Below are positions 1 through 6,046 of a stretch of DNA of 7,166 bases, one piece after another (the stretch's first letter is position 1; each line of letters opens with the position of its first letter). The notes under the pieces were generated by a model. It saw only the letters and a program-made list of their open reading frames with translations, was not told where the DNA came from and made no database searches. A program made the translations under genes and the position numbers. Source of the stretch: Bacillota bacterium (GTDB taxonomy: Bacteria; Bacillota; Clostridia; Christensenellales; Aristaeellaceae); assembly GCA_023459675.1 (NCBI GenBank), contig JAEWTC010000040.1, positions 1 through 7,166 on the forward strand, read 5' to 3'.

Positions 1-863
1 TCCATCACCCGCGGCAGATCGCTGATGATCTGCGGGCAGGCGTAAGGGTTGACCAGGTTCGCCGCGCCCACCTGCACGGCCGTTGCGCCCGCGAGCATCA
101 TTTCCAGCACGTCCTGCGCGCTTTGCACCCCGCCCATGCCGATCACGGGAATGCGCACGGCTTTGGCTACCTGATACACCATCCGCAGCGCCACCGGGAA
201 AATGGCGGGGCCGGAGAGGCCGCCCATACTATTGGCGAGCACCGGCTTTCTGGTGCACAGGCTGATGCGCATGCCCAGCAGCGTGTTGATGAGCGTCAGG
301 CCGTCCGCGCCCGCGTCCTCGCAGGCTTTGGCAATGGAAACGATATCCGTCACGTTGGGGCTCAGCTTGATGTAGACCGGCTTTTTACACACGGCCTTCA
401 CGGCTTTGGTGACGGCGGCGGCGTTATCGCAGCTGGTGCCAAACGCCATCCCACCGCCGTGCACGTTGGGGCAGGAGATGTTGATCTCGTGCCAGCCGAT
501 CACCTCCTGCGCGTCCAAAAGCCGGGCGACCTCCACATATTCGTCCAACGAAAAGCCCGAGATATTGCTCATCACGGGCTTTCTAAAAAATGTTCGCAAT
601 GCGGGTAGTTCGTGCGCAATCACGTGGTGCACGCCGGGGTTCTGCAGCCCGACGGCGTTAAGCATACCGGCCTCGCATTCCGCTACCCGCGGCGTGGGGT
701 TGCCAAAACGCGGCGCAAGCGTCGTTCCTTTGAAGGAGAACGCGCCCAGCACGTTGATGTCGTAATAGGGGCGGAACTCCTGTCCGTAGCCAAACGTGCC
801 GCTGGCCGGGATCACGGGGTTGTCCAGCCGGATACCTGAAAGAACCACGCTTGTGTCTACCAT
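1..863 (-). CDS. pyrD: Dihydroorotate dehydrogenase B (NAD+), catalytic FMN subunit, 3' end cut by window
   Basis: This is the catalytic subunit of type 1B dihydroorotate dehydrogenase, a cytosolic FMN enzyme that oxidises dihydroorotate to orotate and passes electrons to PyrK. I translated it by hand; 287 residues are visible and the frame is open to the window edge. Family proteins are about 300-310 residues, so roughly the last 15-25 are missing. Visible signatures include PASGTFGYG (residues 19-27), FKGTT (44-48, with the FMN-contacting lysine Lys45), NPTPRVAEC (55-63), GMLNAVGLQNPG (66-77), NISCPN (128-133, with the putative catalytic base Cys131), INTLLGMRI (192-200) and the FMN phosphate region IGMGG (241-245). 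The cysteine in NISCPN, where class 2 enzymes have serine, marks class 1. The adjoining pyrK marks type 1B. The ATG at 863 has GGAGG at 871-875, seven bases upstream and inside pyrK. The start overlaps the pyrK end by 7 bases, suggesting translational coupling. Confidence 0.97.
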   Translation of the reverse strand, partial: MVDTSVVLSGIRLDNPVIPASGTFGYGQEFRPYYDINVLGAFSFKGTTLAPRFGNPTPRVAECEAGMLNAVGLQNPGVHHVIAHELPALRTFFRKPVMSNISGFSLDEYVEVARLLDAQEVIGWHEINISCPNVHGGGMAFGTSCDNAAAVTKAVKAVCKKPVYIKLSPNVTDIVSIAKACEDAGADGLTLINTLLGMRISLCTRKPVLANSMGGLSGPAIFPVALRMVYQVAKAVRIPVIGMGGVQSAQDVLEMMLAGATAVQVGAANLVNPYACPQIISDLPRVM

Positions 864-1588
864 GGCAGTTCCTCCGTTTCAAACACCGGGCCGTCCGCGC
901 ATACGCGCTTCGCGCCGCTTTTTACTTGGATAGTGCAGCCCATGCACGAGCCGAAGCCGCAGGCCATGCGTTCCTCCAGGCTGAGCTGGCCGGGAACGCC
1001 GGTTTGCGCGCACAGGCGGAACACGGCTTTGAGCATCGGCTCCGGGCCGCAGGCGTAAACGTAGTCAAACGTTCCCGTAAGGCTTTGCGCGCCGTGCGTC
1101 ACAAAGCCTTTCACGCCCGCGGAACCGTCTACGGTGGTCACGGTCACATCCGCGCCCAGCGCTTTAAACTCCTCCGCCAGAAAAATTTCCGGCTGGGTGT
1201 TGAAGCCCAGCACCACGGCGGGCTTCATTCCCTGGCCGATCAGCTCCTTGCAGAGCTTATACAGCGGGGGCACGCCCACGCCGCCGCCCAGCAGGAGCGG
1301 CTTGCAGGCTTTCACCGCAAACCCGTTGCCAAGGCCGGTGAGCAGGTCTACGGTTTCGCCTGTCTTAAGGCGGGTCATGGCGTCCGTTCCGCGGCCGACC
1401 GCCTTGTAGATAAGCGTCAGGCTTTTTTCGTCCCAATCGCACACCGAAATCGGGCGGCGCAGGTAAAAGCCCGGCACCTGCACCTGCACAAACTGGCCGG
1501 GGCGGGTGAACTTGCCGGTATCGCCCGTTAGCTGCATGCGCCAGGTGTTGTTTGCGATCCGCGCGTTTTCCATGATCATGTAGACCAT
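857..1588 (-). CDS. pyrK: Dihydroorotate dehydrogenase B, electron-transfer subunit (FAD and 2Fe-2S)
   Basis: PyrK takes electrons from PyrD's FMN through a 2Fe-2S cluster and FAD to NAD+; in characterised Firmicutes the two form a PyrD2-PyrK2 complex. The 243-residue product has the ferredoxin-reductase layout. An FAD-binding barrel carries RPIS at 45-48 and GRGT at 65-68. A nucleotide-binding domain carries GLGNGF at 85-90, GGGVGVPPL at 101-109 and CGPEPM at 180-185. A C-terminal cluster motif has Cys210, Cys215, Cys218 and Cys230 (spacing C-X4-C-X2-C-X11-C). All four ligands are present and the length is slightly below the usual 250-260, so the gene looks functional. The ATG at 1588 is preferred over in-frame ATGs at 1579 and 1573 because AGGAGGA at 1599-1605 lies 10 bases upstream. 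It is the only gene here not overlapping its upstream neighbour: a 185-base gap containing a large inverted repeat separates it from carB. It overlaps pyrD by 7 bases. Confidence 0.97.
   Translation of the reverse strand: MVYMIMENARIANNTWRMQLTGDTGKFTRPGQFVQVQVPGFYLRRPISVCDWDEKSLTLIYKAVGRGTDAMTRLKTGETVDLLTGLGNGFAVKACKPLLLGGGVGVPPLYKLCKELIGQGMKPAVVLGFNTQPEIFLAEEFKALGADVTVTTVDGSAGVKGFVTHGAQSLTGTFDYVYACGPEPMLKAVFRLCAQTGVPGQLSLEERMACGFGSCMGCTIQVKSGAKRVCADGPVFETEELPW
871..875 (-). promoter_or_regulatory. Ribosome binding site of pyrD
   Basis: GGAGG on the minus strand lies seven bases before the pyrD ATG at 863, inside the last codons of pyrK. The pyrK stop codon (857-859) falls just after the pyrD start, a layout typical of translational coupling between two subunits of one complex. 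Confidence 0.85.
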
Positions 1589-1598
1589 ATAGGATTTA

Positions 1599-1605
1599 TC
1601 CTCCT
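1599..1605 (-). promoter_or_regulatory. Ribosome binding site of pyrK
   Basis: AGGAGGA is read on the minus strand ten bases before the pyrK ATG at 1588, and this decides between three closely spaced in-frame ATG codons. It directly abuts the outer end of the 166-base inverted repeat, so pyrK has its own strong ribosome binding site instead of one inside the preceding gene. The spacer also contains TCCT (1591-1594 on the minus strand), which can pair with AGGA of the site as a weak four-base-pair hairpin with loop TAAA. Confidence 0.85.
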
Positions 1606-1771
1606 AAGGCAAACGGCGATGAAAGAACCGGTGCGATGCCGCGTTGGATTGCTGTCAGGTTGCGTTTGCGAAACCCGAAGTAGTAGTAGCGCTACGTCGA
1701 GGGCTTCGCGGGCGCAAGATGGCGGCGATACGGCGCGGCAGTGTGCGGGGGATTTCAGCGCCGCTTGCCTT
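1606..1771. repeat. 166-bp gapless inverted repeat (fold-back element) filling the carB-pyrK gap
   Basis: Base i faces base 3377-i across the whole element without a single insertion or deletion. The arms are 1606-1676 and 1701-1771 (71 bases each), with a 24-base apex at 1677-1700. By hand count 49 of 71 positions are Watson-Crick pairs, 11 are G-U pairs if plus-strand RNA is made, 2 are A-C and 9 are other mismatches. The ends match as AAGGCAA (1606-1612 and the reverse complement of 1765-1771). The longest perfect inner blocks are 1637-1643 with 1734-1740 and 1668-1672 with 1705-1709. One end lies two bases after the carB stop codon and the other touches the pyrK ribosome binding site. No reading frame in it looks like a gene. 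It resembles a non-autonomous palindromic element (MITE-like or a dispersed intergenic repeat), but I cannot name a family; a structured RNA is the alternative. There is no clear target-site duplication: both flanks read AG on the minus strand, which is too short to mean much. Confidence 0.85.
1686..1695. repeat. 10-bp perfect palindrome in the apex of the fold-back element
   Basis: GTAGCGCTAC is its own reverse complement. It is preceded by GTA repeats on the plus strand (GTAGTAGTAGC, 1680-1690), so the apex can fold in several alternative ways. One is GTAG at 1683-1686 with CTAC at 1692-1695. Another is CGAAGTAG at 1676-1683 with CTACGTCG at 1692-1699, with one mismatch. The palindrome is centred at 1690.5, two bases off the centre of the arms (1688.5), so the apex does not simply continue the arm register. 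Confidence 0.7.
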
Positions 1772-1773
1772 CT

Positions 1774-4700
1774 TTACTCGGCGTCGATCGTGGAGATGGT
1801 CAGCGTGATTTCTTCCAGTACGTTTAAGAGTACGCCTACGGTATCCAGCGAGGTGAAAATGGTCACGTTATTTTCCACGGCGCAGCGGCGGATGCGCGCG
1901 CCGTCGGAGTCATGGTCGCCGATGGTCATGCCGCGGGTGTTGATCACGTAGTTCACGTGCCCCTGCCGAAGCGACGTCAGGATTTCGTCGCTGCCTTCGG
2001 AAAGCTTGCGGCGCAAGCGGGTGCGGATGCCGTTGGACTTCAGGTACACAGCCGTGCCCTCGGTCGCCTCGATGTTGAAGCCCAGGTCGTAAAACCGGCG
2101 GATCAGGGGCAGGGCCTCGGCTTTGTCCTCGTCGGCCACGGTTACGAAAATCGTGCCGTAGTTGGATACGTTCATCCCGGAACTCTGCATGGCCTTGAAC
2201 AGCGCGCGGTTTAGGGTTTTGTCATAGCCGATGGCTTCGCCGGTGGATTTCATTTCGGGGCTTAAATACGCGTCCATCCCGCGGATCTTAGAAAAGCTGA
2301 AGGCGGGCGCTTTCACGTACCAGCGCTTTTTCTCGGGCGCAATCACGTCGGTAATGCCCTGTTCCTGCAGGCTGATGCCCAAAATCACGCGCGTGCCGAT
2401 ATCGGCCAGCGGCACGCCCGTGGCCTTGGAAATGAACGGCACGGTACGGCTGGAACGGGGGTTGACCTCGATCACATACACGTTTTCCTGCTTGTCCACG
2501 ATGAACTGGATGTTGTACAGGCCGATGATCCCGATGCCAAGGCCCAGGCGCACCGTGTAGTCGATCAGGATCTGCTTGATGCGCTCGGTCATCGTAAACG
2601 TCGGGTATACGCTGATGCTGTCGCCGGAGTGGATGCCCGTACGCTCCACGTGTTCCATGATGCCGGGAATGTACACGTGCTCGCCGTCGCACACGGCGTC
2701 GGTTTCCAGCTCCTTGCCGATGATGTACTTATCCACCAGCACCGGCTGGTCTTCGTCCAGCAGCACGGCGGTGCGCAGGTAATGGCGCAGGGTTTTTTCG
2801 TCGTTGACGATCTGCATGGCGCGCCCGCCCAGCACGTAGCTTGGGCGCACGAGCACGGGGTAGCCGATGCGCTTTGCCGCTTCCACGCCCGCCTCGATGT
2901 GCGTCACCGCTTCGCCCTGCGGCTGGGGGATGCCGAGCTCCTGCATCACCTTTTCAAACGCGTCGCGGTTTTCCGCGCGGCGGATGGCTTCCACGTCCGT
3001 GCCGATGATCTTCACGCCCATCGCGTGCAGGCGGTCCGCCAGGTTGATGGCCGTCTGCCCGCCCAGGCTCACGATCACGCCCTCCGGCTTTTCCAGCGTC
3101 AGGATGTTCATGACGTCTTCCACGGTCAGCGGTTCGAAATACAGCTTGTCCGAGGTGGTGTAATCGGTGGACACGGTTTCGGGGTTGTTGTTGATGATAA
3201 TGGCCTCGTAGCCCGCTTCCCGGATGGTCCAGATGGCGTGCACGGTGGAGTAGTCAAACTCCACGCCCTGCCCGATGCGGATGGGGCCGGAGCCCAGCAC
3301 CACGATCTTCTTTTTCGCGGATACGATGCTTTCGTTCTCCTCCTCGTAGGTGGAGTAGAAATAGGGCACGTAGCTTGCAAACTCGCTGGCGCAGGTATCG
3401 ATCATCTTGTACACCGGCAGCAAACCCTCGCGTTGGCGGAAACGGAAGATATCCTTCTCCGACTGCCCCCACACCTGGCCGATGTACTTGTCGCTGATGC
3501 CCAAATGCTTGGCGGCGCGCAGCACGTCCGGGTCGTCCTTGCCGTTGATGAGCTGCACCTCGAAATAGACGATGTTCTTGATCTTTTCCAGGAAAAACAG
3601 GTCGATCTTCGTTTCCTCGTTGATGCGTTTCAGCGTCGCGCCCAGGCGGATCAGCTGCGCGATGGCGAAAATACGGTCGTCGGTCGCGACGCGGATGTAG
3701 GAAAACAGCTCTTCGGTTTCCATGCCGGAAAATTTGGGCATGTGCAGATGGCTGACGCCGATCTCCAGCGAGCGCACGGCCTTTAGCAGGCTTTCCTCCA
3801 TCGTGCGGCCGATGGCCATTACTTCGCCCGTCGCCTTCATCTGCGTGGACAGGGTGTTGGAGCTGCCCTCCAGCTTGTCAAACGGGAAGCGCGCGATTTT
3901 GGTGACCACGAAATCCAGCGCCGGCTCGAAGCTCGCGGGCGTGTTCGCCAGCGGAATTTCGTCCAGATGCAGCCCGACGGCGATCTTGGCGGATACGCGG
4001 GCGATGGGGTAGCCGCTGGCCTTGCTGGCGAGGGCGGAGGAACGGCTGACGCGGGGGTTGACCTCGATGAGGTAGTATTGGAAGCTCTCGGGGTCGAGCG
4101 CGAACTGCACGTTGCAGCCGCCTTCAATCTTCAGCGCGCGGATGATTTTCAGCGCGCTGTCCCTGAGCATTTGGTATTCCTTATTGGTCAGCGTCTGGCT
4201 TGGGCAGACGACGATCGAGTCGCCCGTGTGCACGCCCACGGGGTCGAGGTTTTCCATGTTGCAAACGGTGATGGCGGTGTCGTTGGCGTCCCGCATCACC
4301 TCGTATTCAATTTCCTTGAAGCCCTTGATGCTCTTTTCCACCAGCACCTGCCCGACGGGGGAGAGCTTCAGGGCGTTTTTCATCAGCGCAACCAGCTCCG
4401 CCTCGTCGTCGGCAAAGCCGCCGCCCGTACCGCCCAGCGTGAACGCGGGGCGGAGGATGACGGGATAGCCGATCTCGTCTGCGGCTTTGATGCCTTCCTC
4501 CACCGTGGTGGCGATCGTGGAGGGCAGCACCGGCTCGCCCAAAGACTGGCAGAGCTTCTTAAACTCGTCGCGGTCTTCCGCCTTGTTGATACTGTCAAAG
4601 CTCGTGCCCAGGATTTCCACCTGGCACTCCTCCAGCACGCCCTTGGTGTGCAGGCGCATGGCGAGGTTCAGGCCCGTTTGCCCGCCAAGGCCGGGCAGGA

Positions 4701-4956
4701 TGGCGTCCGGCCGCTCAAAGCGCAGGATCTTGGCTACGTACTCAAGCGTCAGCGGTTCCATGTAAACCTTATCGGCAATGTTGACGTCCGTCATGATGGT
4801 GGCGGGGTTGGAGTTGACGAGGATCACCTCGTACCCCTCCTCGCGCAGCGCCAGGCAGGCTTGCGTGCCCGCGTAGTCAAACTCCGCGGCCTGGCCGATC
4901 ACAATCGGGCCGGAGCCGATCACCAGCACGCGCTTGATGTCCGTCCGCTTAGGCAT
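1774..4956 (-). CDS. carB: Carbamoyl-phosphate synthase, large (ATP-grasp) subunit
   Basis: CarB makes carbamoyl phosphate from bicarbonate, two ATP and ammonia channelled from CarA. The 1060-residue product is near the usual 1070. It has the duplicated architecture: an N-terminal carboxyphosphate half (GSGPIVIGQAAEFDYAGTQA near residues 14-33, LRPAFTLGGTGGG near 168-180, EVNPRVSRSS near 298-307), an oligomerisation region (about 400-545), and a C-terminal carbamate kinase half (GSGPIRIGQGVEFDYSTVH near 555-573, VRPSYVLGGRAM near 703-714, EVNPRSSRT near 830-838). A C-terminal MGS-like allosteric domain starts near 930 and keeps TEGT (965-968), Lys984 and INT (1005-1007), positions tied to effector binding in the E. 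coli enzyme. I place the start at the ATG at 4956. The frame opens with a GTG at 4965, but AAGGAG (4967-4972) leaves only one base before it and ten before the ATG, and MPKR matches the known family N-terminus. It overlaps carA by 8 bases. Confidence 0.98.
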   Translation of the reverse strand: MPKRTDIKRVLVIGSGPIVIGQAAEFDYAGTQACLALREEGYEVILVNSNPATIMTDVNIADKVYMEPLTLEYVAKILRFERPDAILPGLGGQTGLNLAMRLHTKGVLEECQVEILGTSFDSINKAEDRDEFKKLCQSLGEPVLPSTIATTVEEGIKAADEIGYPVILRPAFTLGGTGGGFADDEAELVALMKNALKLSPVGQVLVEKSIKGFKEIEYEVMRDANDTAITVCNMENLDPVGVHTGDSIVVCPSQTLTNKEYQMLRDSALKIIRALKIEGGCNVQFALDPESFQYYLIEVNPRVSRSSALASKASGYPIARVSAKIAVGLHLDEIPLANTPASFEPALDFVVTKIARFPFDKLEGSSNTLSTQMKATGEVMAIGRTMEESLLKAVRSLEIGVSHLHMPKFSGMETEELFSYIRVATDDRIFAIAQLIRLGATLKRINEETKIDLFFLEKIKNIVYFEVQLINGKDDPDVLRAAKHLGISDKYIGQVWGQSEKDIFRFRQREGLLPVYKMIDTCASEFASYVPYFYSTYEEENESIVSAKKKIVVLGSGPIRIGQGVEFDYSTVHAIWTIREAGYEAIIINNNPETVSTDYTTSDKLYFEPLTVEDVMNILTLEKPEGVIVSLGGQTAINLADRLHAMGVKIIGTDVEAIRRAENRDAFEKVMQELGIPQPQGEAVTHIEAGVEAAKRIGYPVLVRPSYVLGGRAMQIVNDEKTLRHYLRTAVLLDEDQPVLVDKYIIGKELETDAVCDGEHVYIPGIMEHVERTGIHSGDSISVYPTFTMTERIKQILIDYTVRLGLGIGIIGLYNIQFIVDKQENVYVIEVNPRSSRTVPFISKATGVPLADIGTRVILGISLQEQGITDVIAPEKKRWYVKAPAFSFSKIRGMDAYLSPEMKSTGEAIGYDKTLNRALFKAMQSSGMNVSNYGTIFVTVADEDKAEALPLIRRFYDLGFNIEATEGTAVYLKSNGIRTRLRRKLSEGSDEILTSLRQGHVNYVINTRGMTIGDHDSDGARIRRCAVENNVTIFTSLDTVGVLLNVLEEITLTISTIDAE

Positions 4957-6046
4957 GCCGTTCACGCTCCTTTTCCATCAGGCCGGTAAACTGGTCAAAC
5001 AACGCGGCGCTGTCCTGCGGGCCTGGCGCGCTTTCCGGGTGGTATTGCACGCTGAACAGCCGGTCGGCAGCGCATTCCAGTCCCTCGGCGGTGTTGTCCA
5101 GCAGGTTTAGGTGGGTGAGGGTGAGGCGGGTATCCGCAAGGCTTTGCACGTCCACGGCAAAGCTGTGGTTCTGGCTCGTTACGGCGATCTTGCCGTTTCG
5201 CAGATCCTTCACCGGGTGGTTGCCGCCGCGGTGGCCGAACTTCATTTTATACGTCTTCGCGCCGTACGCCAGCGCGATCATCTGGTGGCCAAGGCAGATG
5301 CCGAAAATCGGCAGCCTGCCCTTTAAGTCCTTCACCGCCTGGATGACCGTGGGCACGTCCTCCGGGTCGCCCGGGCCGTTGGAGAGAAACAGTCCGTCCG
5401 GGCGGTGACGTATGATCTCCTCGGCGGTCGTGTCGTACGGCACCACAACGGCGTTGCAGCCGCGCTTGTTCAGTTCCCGGACGATGTTGAGCTTTATGCC
5501 GCAGTCCACGCAAACCACGGTGAAACGCGGGGTTTGCGCGTCGGCGCTCCACGGCGTTTTGCAGGAAACGCGGGAAACCGTATCGCGCGGCAGCTGGTAG
5601 GCTTGGATTTTCCGAAGCGCTTCCTGCGTGGGGAGTTCCGGGGCGCACAGTATCGCGCGCTGGCTGCCTTCGTTTCGGATCATGCGGGTAATGCGGCGCG
5701 TATCCACGCCCTGTATTCCGGGGATGCCGTGGTCTTCCAGCAGCTTGCTCAGAGTCTTTGTGGCGCGGAAGTTGGAGGGCAGGTCGTTATACTCCCGTAC
5801 CACCATCGCGCCCATGGTAGGCACGCGGGTTTCATGGTCGTCGTCGCAGATGCCGTAGTTGCCAATCAGGGGATAGGTCATCACCACCATCTGCTCGGTA
5901 TAGCTCGGGTCGGTGACGATCTCCTGATACCCGACCATGGAGGTGTTGAACACCATTTCGCACAGCACGTCGCGAACCGCGCCAAACGACGTTCCCAGAA
6001 ATTCCGATCCGTTTTCCATCACCAGCTTGCGCGTTACGCCTGCCAT
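4949..6046 (-). CDS. carA: Carbamoyl-phosphate synthase, small (glutaminase) subunit
   Basis: CarA hydrolyses glutamine and delivers ammonia through a tunnel to CarB. The 365-residue product has the usual two parts. The N-terminal CPSase small-subunit domain (about 1-150) carries FNTSMVGYQEIVTDPSY (33-49), YPLIGNYG (58-65) and GIQGVDTRRITRMIR (110-124). The class I glutamine amidotransferase domain starts near 175, with LSNGPGDP (221-228), GICLGHQ containing the nucleophile Cys251, GHRGGNHPV (271-279) and YHPE (335-338) completing the triad with His336 and Glu338. All catalytic residues are present. The ATG at 6046 follows a strong ribosome binding site at 6056-6060 with a nine-base spacer, inside the pyrC coding sequence; carA overlaps the pyrC end by 13 bases. 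Its own end overlaps the carB start by 8 bases, fitting coupled, near-equimolar synthesis of the two subunits. The pyr-operon context suggests supply to pyrimidines; use for arginine too is possible but cannot be judged here. Confidence 0.98.
   Translation of the reverse strand: MAGVTRKLVMENGSEFLGTSFGAVRDVLCEMVFNTSMVGYQEIVTDPSYTEQMVVMTYPLIGNYGICDDDHETRVPTMGAMVVREYNDLPSNFRATKTLSKLLEDHGIPGIQGVDTRRITRMIRNEGSQRAILCAPELPTQEALRKIQAYQLPRDTVSRVSCKTPWSADAQTPRFTVVCVDCGIKLNIVRELNKRGCNAVVVPYDTTAEEIIRHRPDGLFLSNGPGDPEDVPTVIQAVKDLKGRLPIFGICLGHQMIALAYGAKTYKMKFGHRGGNHPVKDLRNGKIAVTSQNHSFAVDVQSLADTRLTLTHLNLLDNTAEGLECAADRLFSVQYHPESAPGPQDSAALFDQFTGLMEKERERHA
4967..4972 (-). promoter_or_regulatory. Ribosome binding site of carB
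   Basis: AAGGAG on the minus strand ends ten bases before the ATG at 4956 and one base before the GTG at 4965. A one-base spacer is not workable, so this site supports the ATG as the carB start. It lies inside the end of carA. Confidence 0.8.

Noticed and set aside
851..1531. Open reading frame (226 codons) on the plus strand opposite pyrK
   Set aside because: PyrK is intact on the minus strand with all cofactor motifs; this frame is its low-information mirror.
1606..1771. Rho-independent terminator or riboswitch/PyrR attenuator in the carB-pyrK gap
   Set aside because: No T-run follows the stem on either strand, the stem is far longer than usual terminators, and no known riboswitch or PyrR-binding motif is recognisable. 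Such control normally sits at the operon's 5' end, outside this window.
1619..1951. Plus-strand open frame (110 codons) starting inside the carB-pyrK fold-back element
   Set aside because: Much of it is antisense to the carB end and the rest is one arm and the apex of the inverted repeat. It lacks a convincing ribosome binding site, and its serine- and arginine-rich product has no recognisable features.
2629..3786. Long open reading frame (385 codons) on the plus strand opposite carB
   Set aside because: It lies wholly antisense to conserved CarB sequence. Its product is rich in His, Ala, Val and Asp with no recognisable domain, as expected from reading G+C-rich codons backwards.
3967..4989. 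Long open reading frame (340 codons) on the plus strand opposite carB and the end of carA
   Set aside because: It is an antisense shadow of the same kind, with no ribosome binding site or motif that stands out against intact carA and carB.
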